Of a stretch of 64,000 nt of DNA, positions 1 through 8,485 are shown piece after piece (positions within the stretch are counted from its first letter, which is position 1; the number at the start of each line of letters is the position of its first letter). Made by a program: the position numbers and the translations under genes. The stretch is taken from assembly GCA_947259575.1 (NCBI GenBank), contig CAMYMU010000024.1, positions 124,001 through 188,000 on the forward strand, written 5' to 3'. The DNA comes from an uncultured Ectothiorhodospiraceae bacterium (GTDB taxonomy: Bacteria > Pseudomonadota > Gammaproteobacteria > UBA6429 > Thiohalophilaceae). The notes under the pieces are model-generated. The model worked only from the letters and a program-made list of their open reading frames with translations, was not told where the DNA came from and did not search any database.

Positions 1-2
1 CA

Positions 3-245
3 GATTCGCGCATTAGCAAGGAAGGGGTGATTGTCCTTAAAGCCCAGCGCTTTCGTACCCAGGAAAAGAACCGTGACGATGCACTTGAGCGCCTGAAGGC
101 ATTAATTCGAACTGTCGCGGTGACACAAAAGAAACGTAAGCCCACCAAACCCAGTAAATCTGCAAAGAAAAAGCGTCTAGATCAGAAGACACGCCGTGGA
201 AAGGTTAAGGCCTCACGAGGCAAGGTAACTGATTACAACAGTTAG
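3..245 (+). CDS. arfB: Alternative ribosome-rescue factor ArfB, 3' part only
   Basis: This is the C-terminal part of a peptidyl-tRNA hydrolase-type release factor that frees stalled ribosomes. The gene is cut by the window start: the frame is open from base 3, so a GTG at 27 is an internal codon and not the start. The visible residues match the end of the catalytic domain (GVIVLKAQ, then a QEKNRDDALERL helix) followed by the basic tail typical of ArfB (PTKPSKSAKKKRLDQK and RRGKVKASRGKV), which in the family inserts into the empty mRNA channel of the ribosome. The catalytic GGQ motif would lie upstream of the window. The tail is complete and ends in a normal stop. Confidence 0.9.
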   Translation, partial: DSRISKEGVIVLKAQRFRTQEKNRDDALERLKALIRTVAVTQKKRKPTKPSKSAKKKRLDQKTRRGKVKASRGKVTDYNS

Positions 246-326
246 GGTATAGCCCTAAGGAACTCTCTTTTTAGCCATTTTTAGTCCCGACACGCACTCT
301 AAGGCCTCCTGATGCGGCCGAATCTC

Positions 327-346
327 TCCTGGATTATCATCCAGGA
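327..346. repeat. Perfect 8-bp inverted repeat in the arfB-downstream gap
   Basis: TCCTGGAT and ATCCAGGA flank a 4-base loop, about 80 bases after arfB. No T-run follows at once, although an AT-rich tract with several short T-runs begins about ten bases later. It may help end arfB transcription, but this is weak. Nothing else is recognisable between 246 and 470. Confidence 0.35.
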
Positions 347-470
347 ATCAAATAACTTATTGTTTTTGTTGAGATTATTGTTTTTTTGCTTGTGGTTTAT
401 CAAACCGGAGGTTGCAGTCAGTACGCCTGGCTAATCTGTCCCTTATTCATAGCAAAAAAGAGGCGAAACG

Positions 471-1403
471 GTGAAACCAAGCATCTACACAAAGCGCAAA
501 AAACTGGTCTTTTGGCTGATTATGATTGCTTTGTCCTCATTGGCTGTTCGTGTCCTGGCCGGCTATCACTTCCATGAGTCGGCGTTATTGTATGTCGGCA
601 TCCCATTTGTGATAGCACTTGTATTAATCCTACTGCGGCCAGTCGGAGAAGTCAGTTGGAAAAAACGTTACCTGATTCGACTAATGGATGCCTTCATTAT
701 CATGTGCGGTAGTTCAGTCGTGTTGTTTGAAGGCTTTGTCTGTGTGGCAATGTTCATCCCGATTTATCTGCTGATTATACTGCTAATGTTTTTGTTTGAA
801 GCTTTCACGCAACGTGCCCGGCGCAAAGGTCGCAGTACCTTGTCGGTGCACCTGTTACCGGTACTGGTTTTATTTTCTTCGTTCGAAGGTGTTAGCTCTG
901 AAACGAGTTTTGATCGTAATGAATCGGTAAGTGTTACTCGTGTCGTCTCAGTTAGTGCCGCAGAGATAAAAAACAACTTGCAACAACCGATGGATTTACA
1001 AACTACAAGGCCCTGGTTTTTACATCTGTTTCCGATGCCTTATGCAATTAATGCTGGCAGTCTTAAAGTGGGGGATGTACATGAGATCCATTTTCGGTAT
1101 TACCGCTGGTTTGTGACCAATCTGCATGAAGGAAAAATGCTGTTGGAAATCTCACAAGTCGAAGAAGATCGTATTAAGACCCGATTTATAGAAGACACCA
1201 GCTATTTTTCCAATTATCTACACCTTAAGGGAACCGAGATTTTGCTCGAAGCATTAGGGCCGGAGCAAACTCGTGTGACTCTGCGGATCGATTATGAACG
1301 CACGCTGGATCCTTATTGGTATTTCGCTCCTGTTTCACGTTACGGCGTGAGTAAAACAGCTGACTTTTTAATTACGGAGGTGTTAACCGATGGTCGCCAT
1401 TGA
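471..1403 (+). CDS. Membrane protein with C-terminal SRPBCC-like domain
   Basis: The 310-residue product is not a family I can name. Residues about 10-30, 38-56 and 70-110 are strongly hydrophobic and look like membrane segments. From about residue 190 the protein becomes soluble, with an alternating beta pattern (VGDVHEIHFRYYRWF, then TRVTLRIDYERTLDPYW) that resembles the lipid-binding SRPBCC/polyketide-cyclase fold. The GTG start at 471 has a purine-rich AGAGGCGAAA stretch in front. Its last 14 bases overlap the desaturase gene, so the two are probably translationally coupled and act in one lipid-related process; that role is inferred. Confidence 0.6.
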   Translation: MKPSIYTKRKKLVFWLIMIALSSLAVRVLAGYHFHESALLYVGIPFVIALVLILLRPVGEVSWKKRYLIRLMDAFIIMCGSSVVLFEGFVCVAMFIPIYLLIILLMFLFEAFTQRARRKGRSTLSVHLLPVLVLFSSFEGVSSETSFDRNESVSVTRVVSVSAAEIKNNLQQPMDLQTTRPWFLHLFPMPYAINAGSLKVGDVHEIHFRYYRWFVTNLHEGKMLLEISQVEEDRIKTRFIEDTSYFSNYLHLKGTEILLEALGPEQTRVTLRIDYERTLDPYWYFAPVSRYGVSKTADFLITEVLTDGRH

Positions 1404-2361
1404 ATTGAATACACAAGCTTACGACAATGCTCGTATTGTGGAACAGACAGGTACCAATGCCTGGCAAGGTAAAGTTGTCTGGTCCTGGAGCAAATCGCTA
1501 TGGATTACCATGATGACATTGGTTGGTGTGGTGGGGGCGCTCTTTACATTATCGCTAGAGAACAGCCTGGTGTTTCTGATAAGCACCGCTATCACACTCA
1601 ATCTCGGGCATTCGCTGGGTATGCATCGACGTTTTATCCATCAAAGTTATAACTGTCCAAAATGGTTAGAACATTTATTTGTCTATTTTGGAGTATTAGT
1701 CGGCCTGGCCGGACCCTATGGCATGATGCACACACACGATTTACGTGATTGGGCACAACGCCAGAAACGCTGCCATCCTTATTTTGGTCACAAGGCATCC
1801 TTTTTCAAAGATGGCTTTTGGCAGATGCATTGTGATGTCATTCTGGAATATCCACCAATGTTTGTTCCTGAAAAGGAAGTAGCAAAAGATAGATTTTACC
1901 AATTTGTTGAAAAGACCTGGATGTGGCAACAGTTGCCAATCGCTTTGTTGTTCTATTTTATTGGCGGGATTGACTGGGTGATTTGGGGGGTCTGTCTGCG
2001 CGTGGCAGTGTCGGTAACAGGTCATTGGTTTATTGGACACTTTGCGCATAACACTGGTCATCGTGAATGGCACGTCGAAGGCGCTGCAGTACAGGGATTT
2101 AATATCAAGTTTTTTGGGCTTATTAGCATGGGGGAGTGCTGGCATAACAATCATCACGCCTTTCCGAATTCTGCGCTGTTAGGGATCCACGATAATCAGT
2201 CCGACCCAGGTTGGTGGGTATTGCGTTTCCTGGAAAAAATAAACCTGGTTTGGGATATAAAACAACCTCAGGATCTGCCAGACAGACCAGAGCTGGTCGA
2301 GATTAATAACAATAATAGTGATAAAGCGTCATCTTTGCTATATAAGTTTAGATTGCTATAA
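1390..2361 (+). CDS. Membrane fatty-acid desaturase family protein
   Basis: This 323-residue integral membrane di-iron enzyme probably introduces a double bond, or another oxidation, into a fatty acyl chain. Hydrophobic segments flank three histidine clusters: H74-x4-H79-x4-H84, a second cluster at H114/H116 followed by a conserved-looking DLRDWAQRQ, and the terminal box H252-NN-H255-H256. Additional His residues at 212-228 sit near the third box. The second cluster does not follow the HRxHH pattern of classic acyl-CoA delta-9 desaturases, so this is a divergent subfamily and the substrate is uncertain. The ATG start overlaps the upstream membrane protein by 14 bases. Confidence 0.85.
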   Translation: MVAIELNTQAYDNARIVEQTGTNAWQGKVVWSWSKSLWITMMTLVGVVGALFTLSLENSLVFLISTAITLNLGHSLGMHRRFIHQSYNCPKWLEHLFVYFGVLVGLAGPYGMMHTHDLRDWAQRQKRCHPYFGHKASFFKDGFWQMHCDVILEYPPMFVPEKEVAKDRFYQFVEKTWMWQQLPIALLFYFIGGIDWVIWGVCLRVAVSVTGHWFIGHFAHNTGHREWHVEGAAVQGFNIKFFGLISMGECWHNNHHAFPNSALLGIHDNQSDPGWWVLRFLEKINLVWDIKQPQDLPDRPELVEINNNNSDKASSLLYKFRLL

Positions 2362-2520
2362 AAATCAGATAAAACGATTATGAATCGATCTACTAGAATT
2401 TAGATCTGAGTAAAATGGTTAAGATCCGCGTCTATATAGATTTACCAGTAATAGTTATTTAGCGATACCCTTATTTGCTATACTATTCGCAGTATTCCGC
2501 ACTGATGCAATCCATTATGA

Positions 2521-2527
2521 AAGGAGG
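2521..2527 (+). promoter_or_regulatory. Strong Shine-Dalgarno that fixes a TTG start
   Basis: AAGGAGG lies 8 bases before TTG 2536. No ATG or GTG lies at a suitable distance, so the TTG start of the downstream gene is well supported. Confidence 0.7.
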
Positions 2528-2535
2528 ATTAGGCT

Positions 2536-2949
2536 TTGATTACCTATTTTTATTGGGCACTGGTATTTGCTGTAGCTGTTAGTTTTTTGTTTTTCCTTGG
2601 CCGTGCAGATAAGTGGAAGATTGGTTTTATTGGTATGGGGGTGGTGTTATTCATCGGTTGGATAGCTTATTTTTTCCACTTTCAGCAAGTTTTCGTTAAG
2701 CATTATGGTGGTGTAATGTCGATATCGGTTCCTAAAGGTCAGCAACACATTGCTGCTACCTGGAAAGAAGATAATTTATGGATAGAAAATTATGATCCTG
2801 AAACGAATACCTGTTACTTCAACGAATATTCAAAAGGTAACCTACTGCAAGGCAAGGTCAGCATTAAAAACTGTAATCCACTGCGCGCTGCACCAGGCAC
2901 ACATTCTGCATCGGCTCCGGTTCCATCTACGGATAAACCGGCAAAGTAA
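2536..2949 (+). CDS. Small membrane-anchored protein of unknown function
   Basis: I do not recognise this 137-residue protein. It opens with two hydrophobic segments (about residues 2-21 and 30-50) separated by a short charged turn (GRADKWK). The remaining soluble part contains ISVPKGQQH and CYFNEYSKG and ends in a Ser/Ala/Pro-rich tail. The start is TTG, supported by a near-perfect ribosome-binding site. It stands alone, 64 bases before efpL. Confidence 0.6.
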   Translation: MITYFYWALVFAVAVSFLFFLGRADKWKIGFIGMGVVLFIGWIAYFFHFQQVFVKHYGGVMSISVPKGQQHIAATWKEDNLWIENYDPETNTCYFNEYSKGNLLQGKVSIKNCNPLRAAPGTHSASAPVPSTDKPAK

Positions 2950-3013
2950 TTCAGTTCTGTATATTATATAATTCATGTCGAATTTGTTAACCAGATAAAT
3001 CAGGAATATTATT

Positions 3014-3580
3014 GTGCCAAAAGCAAGTGAATTAAAAAAAGGGATGGTGGTTGAAATTGATGATACACCTCACGTGGTTAAAAATATTGACTGTAAAAGC
3101 CCGTCCTCCCGCGGCGCATCAACTATCTATAAAATTCGTTTTAATAACCTTAAAACAAAACGTAAGCTAGACGAATCACTAAAAGCCGACGAAATGTTGA
3201 AGCTAAGTGATTGTGAGCGTGTCTCTGTACAGTATTCCTATAAGAATGACGATGAATATGTATTCATGAATACCGAGGACTACAATCAGTATTCGATGAG
3301 CGCTGAAGATCTTGATGGTATGGAGTTGTATTTAACAGAAGGACTTGAAGGTATCGTTGCCTTATTATTAGATGAGGTGGTGATTAGTGTAGAGCTGCCT
3401 CAATCAGTAAACTTGGAAATAATCGAAACCGCACCAGGCATTAAGGGGGCAAGTGCCAGTGCGCGCACAAAACCCGCTACATTATCGACAGGATTGGAAA
3501 TCCAGGTTCCAGAGTATCTAGAACCTGGGGAAATTGTTAAGGTAAATACCACAAATAAACTATTTATGTCGCGCGCTTAA
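3014..3580 (+). CDS. efpL: Elongation factor P-like protein EfpL (YeiP)
   Basis: A 188-residue paralogue of elongation factor P that binds ribosomes stalled on difficult motifs such as polyproline. The three beta-barrel domains are present: a KOW-like N-terminal domain, the central OB domain and a C-terminal OB domain with the family signature ETAPGIKGASASAR. The tip loop reads SPSSRGAST with Arg33 where true EF-P carries its modified Lys or Arg; this loop and the whole-length match to E. coli YeiP separate it from Efp. The GTG start has AGGA 8 bases upstream. It is single-gene and converges on the YbaK-type gene. Confidence 0.93.
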   Translation: MPKASELKKGMVVEIDDTPHVVKNIDCKSPSSRGASTIYKIRFNNLKTKRKLDESLKADEMLKLSDCERVSVQYSYKNDDEYVFMNTEDYNQYSMSAEDLDGMELYLTEGLEGIVALLLDEVVISVELPQSVNLEIIETAPGIKGASASARTKPATLSTGLEIQVPEYLEPGEIVKVNTTNKLFMSRA

Positions 3581-3595
3581 TTAAATGCTGAAATA

Positions 3596-3627
3596 GGTCA
3601 GAGAACAATAAGTATTGTCCTCTGACC
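3596..3627. terminator. Long hairpin between convergent genes
   Basis: GGTCAGAG-A-ACAATA and TATTGT-C-CTCTGACC form a 15-position stem with one mismatch and a two-base loop, between the ends of efpL and the YbaK-type gene. There is no T-run on either side, so it may be a bidirectional or 3'-end-protecting structure and not a classic terminator. Confidence 0.5.
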
Positions 3628-3657
3628 ATAAACTATAATAGCTATCTGGCATTATCC

Positions 3658-4125
3658 TTAATGTAGACAAATGCTTGAGTGCGGCGCCCCCTTCATCAAC
3701 TGTTGAAAGTCTTTGCCTTTAATATGGATGAGTTCATGATGATTTCCAGCCTCGAAATAAATATCATCGCACTTTAATAAATCATCATCGACAATACTCT
3801 GCATGCCATACGCTGGCCCGATGGGTGGTATTGCACCTACAGCGCAATCAAAAAACACCTCTTTGAGTTCTTCTTCAGTAGCCAGGCCCATATGCCGATC
3901 AAGCAAACGGTTAAGTTTTCCTATCTTAACTCGGTGGGTTGCGGGTACCACGGCCATCAGATAGCCGATTTCATCTTCAAGGATGACTGATTTAGCGACC
4001 ATGTCACCACGGATGTGGGCAGACTGAGCAGAGCTAAGTGTTGTTGAGGTTGTATTGTGGGGAACGATATCATAGGCAATACCGTTTTTTGCAAGAAAGT
4101 TTTGTATGGTGGTTGTCATAGTCAT
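3658..4125 (-). CDS. YbaK/ProX-type aminoacyl-tRNA deacylase
   Basis: A 155-residue, single-domain member of the YbaK/prolyl-tRNA-editing superfamily, which hydrolyses mischarged aminoacyl-tRNAs in trans. Seen in the sequence: the VAKSVIL strand carrying the conserved lysine, VVPATHRVKIGKL, the family glycine-proline stretch GAIPPIGPAYGM, and a late substrate-loop region EAGNHHELIHI. Length and order fit stand-alone editing domains. Which mischarged tRNA it corrects cannot be told from sequence by eye. Confidence 0.8.
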   Translation of the reverse strand: MTMTTTIQNFLAKNGIAYDIVPHNTTSTTLSSAQSAHIRGDMVAKSVILEDEIGYLMAVVPATHRVKIGKLNRLLDRHMGLATEEELKEVFFDCAVGAIPPIGPAYGMQSIVDDDLLKCDDIYFEAGNHHELIHIKGKDFQQLMKGAPHSSICLH

Positions 4126-4261
4126 GGCGAACCTCCTGTAAGGTAAGAGAGAACGAAAGACGATTGGGTAAGATGAGTATAGTTGATACTCTGCAAGGTG
4201 TGGCCATCTAGAGTTTAAAGTTCAATAAAACTATTTTATCAGTTGTTATAATCCAAGCTTA

Positions 4262-4819
4262 TTAGCGAGTTCCATTTGTTGTCGAATCGCTTAGCGTTTC
4301 AAGTATTGCACAGCCATAATCATTTGGCAGGTTTAGCCATACTTTTTCCAGACAAGTCGGCTGGTTTTTTCTGAGACTTTCACCCAGTAGTAATAGTGCA
4401 TCCTTGACCGATATCTTCCCGTGCACGGTGCCGAGCAGTGGTATTGAGGCAGTAGTGAATTGATTTTCCTGGATTGCAGCCATTACATTAAGCCAGGCCG
4501 TTTGGATATATGCTGGCTGACAGGTCGGGCTGCGTTCTATGTCATGCACAATCGCCATCAGCCTTCTTGGCCGTTGCCCTTTTACAACAACTGAACCGAG
4601 TGGATGGCTTGGGTTATCTTCTAGCGTATTAGCGAGATACCAGGCGGGTTTGCCGGGGTCATGTAGAGTTGTTGGCGGGTTTAGTAGTAGCGCCGTATCC
4701 TGCTCTTCGATGATCGCTTGAGGAGTAAAGGGTGGATAGTCTCTGGGGGCAGCATGGATTGTAATTCCCTGATATTCAAGGACACAGTCTGTTTTATTCC
4801 AGATGAGTTCAATGCTCAT
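4262..4819 (-). CDS. Unknown protein with possible macro-domain-like C-terminal half
   Basis: No certain family for this 185-residue protein. The second half has the order of elements seen in macro domains (ADP-ribose binders): a strand ending in AIVHD, a helix with an alanine-rich face, then SIPLLGTVHGKIS resembling the macro-domain IPxLGTGxxG loop, an alpha helix (VKDALLLLGESL) and a final strand LEKVWLNL. The Gly after GT is replaced by V. The N-terminal half begins with short beta strands and has no landmark. It is transcribed alone and away from mtfA. Confidence 0.5.
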   Translation of the reverse strand: MSIELIWNKTDCVLEYQGITIHAAPRDYPPFTPQAIIEEQDTALLLNPPTTLHDPGKPAWYLANTLEDNPSHPLGSVVVKGQRPRRLMAIVHDIERSPTCQPAYIQTAWLNVMAAIQENQFTTASIPLLGTVHGKISVKDALLLLGESLRKNQPTCLEKVWLNLPNDYGCAILETLSDSTTNGTR

Positions 4820-5002
4820 GCGACCAACAGTTTTTGCTCATCAGCTATATACGTGCTCAGATTCGACGTTTAAATGTAAGGCTAGCAGACCCACCGATGT
4901 AGTAAAACACATTATTCATACCAGTATTTTGTATCAGTTTCGAAGCCATTTATTGCTAGAATAGCTGAGTTTCCACTATCACGTACAGCGATAGAACTTC
5001 TT

Positions 5003-5776
5003 ATGTTTAAATTAATTCGCAACTGGCTAGACCGCCGAATCATTCATGGTTCTACGATTAGCGCTGAGCAGTGGGAAGAGGCTATGTCCGCACTACCGCT
5101 GCTGAAAGGTATGATGCTGGATGACAGAAAGAAGCTATGTGAACTCGCCATTTTATTTTTACATCGCAAGGTGTTCGAAGGTGCGCAGGGCTTTGTCGTA
5201 ACACAACCCATGGCGTTAATTATTGCTTTGCAGGCATGTCTACCTATTTTGAACCTAGGGCTACATGTGTATAACGGGTGGTATTCGGTGATTGTTTATC
5301 CCTCCGGGTTTGCACCAAAGCGGGTAGTGACCGATGAGTATGGTGTGGAGCATCATGTGCAATCAAATCTGTCAGGTGAGTCCTGGCAGAAAGGGCCTGT
5401 AGTGCTATCGTGGGATGATAGTGAATATGCAGGTGTGATCGATGGACATAATCTGGTGATTCATGAATTTGCCCATAAACTCGATATGCAAAATGGGACC
5501 GCAAATGGTTTCCCACCTTTACACAAAGGCATGGATCGCAGTGTATGGGTATCCGCCTTTAGTGAAGGCTTTAAAGATTTTCAGAAAAAGTGCGATCGTG
5601 GTAAACACATTGGTATCGATTGTTATGCGGCGAGCTCTCCCGCTGAGTTTTTTGCAGTATTAAGTGAAGTATTTTTTGAGCGACCCGACGTTATTCAGTA
5701 TTACTATCCAGCGGTCTACGACCAATTAAGTCATTATTATCGGCAGGCTACACTCACTCGCCTGAGTCAGGTCTAG
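5003..5776 (+). CDS. mtfA: MtfA-type zinc peptidase
   Basis: A 257-residue cytoplasmic M90-family protein. In E. coli MtfA binds the glucose-responsive repressor Mlc and has zinc-dependent aminopeptidase activity. The zinc motif HEFAH is at residues 154-158 (H154, E155, H158), and the expected downstream glutamate lies in the helix SPAEFFAVLSEVFF. The N-terminal helical region and the VVLSWDD stretch before the zinc motif also fit the family. Length agrees with E. coli MtfA (about 265 residues). No Mlc-like gene is in the window, so the partner here is unknown. Confidence 0.9.
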   Translation: MFKLIRNWLDRRIIHGSTISAEQWEEAMSALPLLKGMMLDDRKKLCELAILFLHRKVFEGAQGFVVTQPMALIIALQACLPILNLGLHVYNGWYSVIVYPSGFAPKRVVTDEYGVEHHVQSNLSGESWQKGPVVLSWDDSEYAGVIDGHNLVIHEFAHKLDMQNGTANGFPPLHKGMDRSVWVSAFSEGFKDFQKKCDRGKHIGIDCYAASSPAEFFAVLSEVFFERPDVIQYYYPAVYDQLSHYYRQATLTRLSQV

Positions 5777-5911
5777 TTTAATCACGATTCAATCCCAATT
5801 CAATTCTAGCGAATTAATAAACGCTGACCACCTGGATCATGTTGACCAATTTTATTTGAATGTGGCCTAATGATACTATTAATAAAGAATAAGATTAAAC
5901 AAGGAACCAGA

Positions 5912-6955
5912 ATGAGAGCGGTTGTATTTTTATTAGTACTGATAAGTTTATCCGGTTGTGATTTTTTAAATCGCTTTGAGGATAAGACACAGGTAATACT
6001 TGAGATTGATTCACGCTGGGCGGGTCAGGCCAGGCTGGATTACCTTCAAGATGAAATCCGTAACTTCATGCGTAGCAAGAATCAACGCTATGATTCGTTG
6101 CAACGGCAAAATGATACATTAAGATTAAAATATAAGCCGAACTCTCAATTTGAATTAATGGCGTCGTTGCGAAAAGAGTTTCCTGAGCTAATAATTAATG
6201 ATGATCTCACTCAAACAGAAACACCTTATCGATATCTTGTGCTGAGAATGCCCGACAAAATACGCGATGAGATTATTGGGATGGCTCGTGATTACAACAT
6301 GGATGTGATTGCACGTTTGTTGAACGATCGTGGTATTGATACAAAGTTTAAATCGATAGGTATGGATCGTATTGAACTAGAGCTCGCTGAGAATAATGTC
6401 GATCAAGGGTTATTAAATTTAATAACGCGTTATCAGCACCTGGCGTTATATCTGGTAAGTAAGGATGATGCCTCTTATGGGTTTACAGTCACTATGGCAG
6501 ATCAAACACCCTTGCATTTAGAGCATGAGAGTGTCATTACAGGGGATTCGATTATTAAGGCGTTTGCAGAAGAGGATAGAATGTCTCAGCAGCCCGCAAT
6601 TGCCGTCGAACTCGATGATACAAGTGCAGAACATATGAGAACTGTGACACGCGCGAATCTAGGTAAAAAAATGGCCGTTCTGTTGGTTGAGTATAAATAT
6701 GGTGAAGATAAAGTACAGGGCTACCAGGATGCAAAAGTTCTCTCTGTTGCGACTATTCAGGGAGTATTTGGTAAACGTTTTATAATAACGGGCCTTGATG
6801 ATATGCAGGAAGCCAGAGCTCTTGCAGATCATATGCGTGCAGGTGAGTTGGCGACACCTTTACGTGTAGTGCGCGTTGATGGAAAAACTATCCCTCTAGA
6901 AAATAAAGTGCGAGAAAGCGCCAAGCCAGAAGCTAGAACACGACAAGCTCAATAA
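5912..6955 (+). CDS. Lipoprotein resembling the periplasmic region of SecD
   Basis: A 347-residue protein with a lipoprotein signal ending LISLSG-C16. The start chosen is ATG 5912, which has AAGGA 6 bases upstream and begins directly with the signal peptide; an in-frame ATG at 5870 would add 14 charged residues before it. The mature protein follows the order of the SecD P1 region: a substrate-like first lobe, a helix-strand repeat with ARLLNDRGIDTKF and MDRIELEL, and a C-terminal lobe with ANLGKKMAVLLV, FIITGLDDMQEARALADHMRAGEL and TPLRVV. There is no SecD-like membrane bundle after it. A role in the export or periplasmic handling of proteins is only an inference. Confidence 0.7.
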   Translation: MRAVVFLLVLISLSGCDFLNRFEDKTQVILEIDSRWAGQARLDYLQDEIRNFMRSKNQRYDSLQRQNDTLRLKYKPNSQFELMASLRKEFPELIINDDLTQTETPYRYLVLRMPDKIRDEIIGMARDYNMDVIARLLNDRGIDTKFKSIGMDRIELELAENNVDQGLLNLITRYQHLALYLVSKDDASYGFTVTMADQTPLHLEHESVITGDSIIKAFAEEDRMSQQPAIAVELDDTSAEHMRTVTRANLGKKMAVLLVEYKYGEDKVQGYQDAKVLSVATIQGVFGKRFIITGLDDMQEARALADHMRAGELATPLRVVRVDGKTIPLENKVRESAKPEARTRQAQ

Positions 6956-6963
6956 CATAGTTT

Positions 6964-8031
6964 TCATTTAACAGTATAATCTCTCGCTGCCAGACAGGCA
7001 CTAATTGCACGTTTGTAATTACTCCTTTCTTGCTCACTCAACTCATCACCGTCATCAAGACTAGGATCTATACGGGTTTCACTGACAGCCCAACGATGAC
7101 ATTCATAACGATCTTGCGCTTGTTGTTCTTCAGACTGACCATGGTTCGGGTAAATGAACAAGCGGCCCTCTGTAGCCTCAGAAATAGCTGATTCAGCCGC
7201 CCGAGGCTTTTTGACGACGACATAGGCTTCGTAGTTTTCATCCCAGATATAGTAGACATCGTTAACATAGTAATAAGCTTGGCCACCAATATAGAAGGTT
7301 ATAAAACCGATAGGTAGTTCATGAACAATGGCGCCGATGGGAGCTCGCACCACGACATAGGCATTGTCATAGTAACGGTAATAGACTCCGCCATAATAGA
7401 AATACGGTAGGCCTCCGATAAATATTCTGACATGCGCATGAGGTAAAAATGTGATGCGAAAACCTATGGAGTGATAGTGCCGATGTATCGGTGCTAGATA
7501 ACGCGTGTGGTAATGATAGGTCTCATGACGATGGTGAGGATGCCGTCTATGTTTTGTTGAATAGCGCCTATAGTGGCGATCATGTGCGCTGCGTGCGTGA
7601 CGTTGCTTTATGCTGCCGCGATGGTGTGGTTCTGCATGCCGACGTTTTTCAGATCTGCGATTTTCCCTATGTGGAGGTAACGGTTGGTGCCTGTCCCGGC
7701 GGTTGTGCGAGTCGCTGTGATCAGAACGCCTCTGTCGGTCGGCTCTATCTATTCTTGGTTTTTCGCGTTTCGATCGCCTTTGTTCGGGGTGCCGTTGTTC
7801 TGGTTGTCGACGCTCAGAGCGATGGCCATCGTATTTTCGCTTTTGCTGCTCTTTTGAAGGGACTCTTTTTAACGGGCCGCTTGGAGAGGGTTCTCCGGGT
7901 AAAAATTGTTTCTGTGCGCCCTTATGTTGCTTTTTGCCCTGCCAGTCACTGGCCTCGCTGGTGACAGCTAATAGTGAGAACACGCATAGACAAACCATAA
8001 GCGTGTGCCAGGTTGTAAGTTTTACAGACAT
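6964..8031 (-). CDS. Secreted His/Arg-rich protein with DUF6515-like repeats
   Basis: A 355-residue exported protein (signal peptide about 1-27, ending TSEAS). Residues about 60-190 are extremely rich in Arg, His, Glu and Gln, with clusters such as HRRHPHHRHETYHYH. Then come two similar Tyr-rich beta units, about residues 205-275 (YFYYGGVYYRYYDNAYVVV and YYYVNDVYYIWDENYEAYVV), as in DUF6515-type proteins. The last 60 residues contain DRYECHRWAVSET and a final SACLAARDYTV, a tail often linked to such domains. The His-rich part could bind metal ions or polyanions; that is inferred. It ends convergently 8 bases from the SecD-like gene. Confidence 0.65.
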   Translation of the reverse strand: MSVKLTTWHTLMVCLCVFSLLAVTSEASDWQGKKQHKGAQKQFLPGEPSPSGPLKRVPSKEQQKRKYDGHRSERRQPEQRHPEQRRSKREKPRIDRADRQRRSDHSDSHNRRDRHQPLPPHRENRRSEKRRHAEPHHRGSIKQRHARSAHDRHYRRYSTKHRRHPHHRHETYHYHTRYLAPIHRHYHSIGFRITFLPHAHVRIFIGGLPYFYYGGVYYRYYDNAYVVVRAPIGAIVHELPIGFITFYIGGQAYYYVNDVYYIWDENYEAYVVVKKPRAAESAISEATEGRLFIYPNHGQSEEQQAQDRYECHRWAVSETRIDPSLDDGDELSEQERSNYKRAISACLAARDYTVK

Positions 8032-8178
8032 ACTCCTTCCCCTTCGTCTGAGATGATATAGGTCAAATTATATGCACTTTCGATTTATAACGTTGATCCA
8101 GGACAAATCCGTCGAAAATAATTGTATTTTTTTTACTTTTCGAAGGATCTTATGGAAGTGATAGAAGTGAGCCAGAAG

Positions 8179-8203
8179 ATAGGGGGGCAGAACTACCCCC
8201 TAT
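8179..8203. repeat. Perfect 8-bp inverted repeat
   Basis: ATAGGGGG and CCCCCTAT flank a 9-base loop downstream of the small gene at 8255-8485. A second imperfect pairing (CCCTATA with TATAGGG) overlaps it. No T-run follows on either strand, so termination is possible but not shown. Confidence 0.4.
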
Positions 8204-8254
8204 ATTGGCTAGCGATTAAGCTATAGGGATATTACGCTCTAGCGCAGTAACAAT

Positions 8255-8485
8255 TTACGATGCTACGCGGTTGGCTACATGAGACCAGGCGACATGAGGA
8301 TGCATGATCTCATCATCAATAATCATTTCCATCTGCAACATGTCCATAATTTGGCCAAGTGAAAATCGTTCATCAAATGCCGATTTTAAGTGTTCGCTAT
8401 GAAAACGACTCAAATAGAGCAGGTTTGGCTGAACGCCGTGTTCTTGTTCAAAGCCTCTTACGAGTTGATAGATATAACCTAGCAT
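8255..8485 (-). CDS. Small conserved-looking protein of unknown function
   Basis: A 76-residue acidic protein with no family I can name. It begins MLGYIYQLVRGFEQEHG and ends near HPHVAW, alternating predicted helices with a short strand. The ATG at 8485 is preferred over an upstream TTG at 8503 because GGGGAGGG lies directly in front of it. It is monocistronic with a 280-base AT-rich region upstream, in which I see no other gene. Confidence 0.55.
   Translation of the reverse strand: MLGYIYQLVRGFEQEHGVQPNLLYLSRFHSEHLKSAFDERFSLGQIMDMLQMEMIIDDEIMHPHVAWSHVANRVAS

Noticed and set aside
7491-7964. 157-codon plus-strand open frame opposite the His/Arg-rich protein
   Set aside because: Arises from the biased codons of the minus-strand gene; that gene has a signal peptide and family-like domains.
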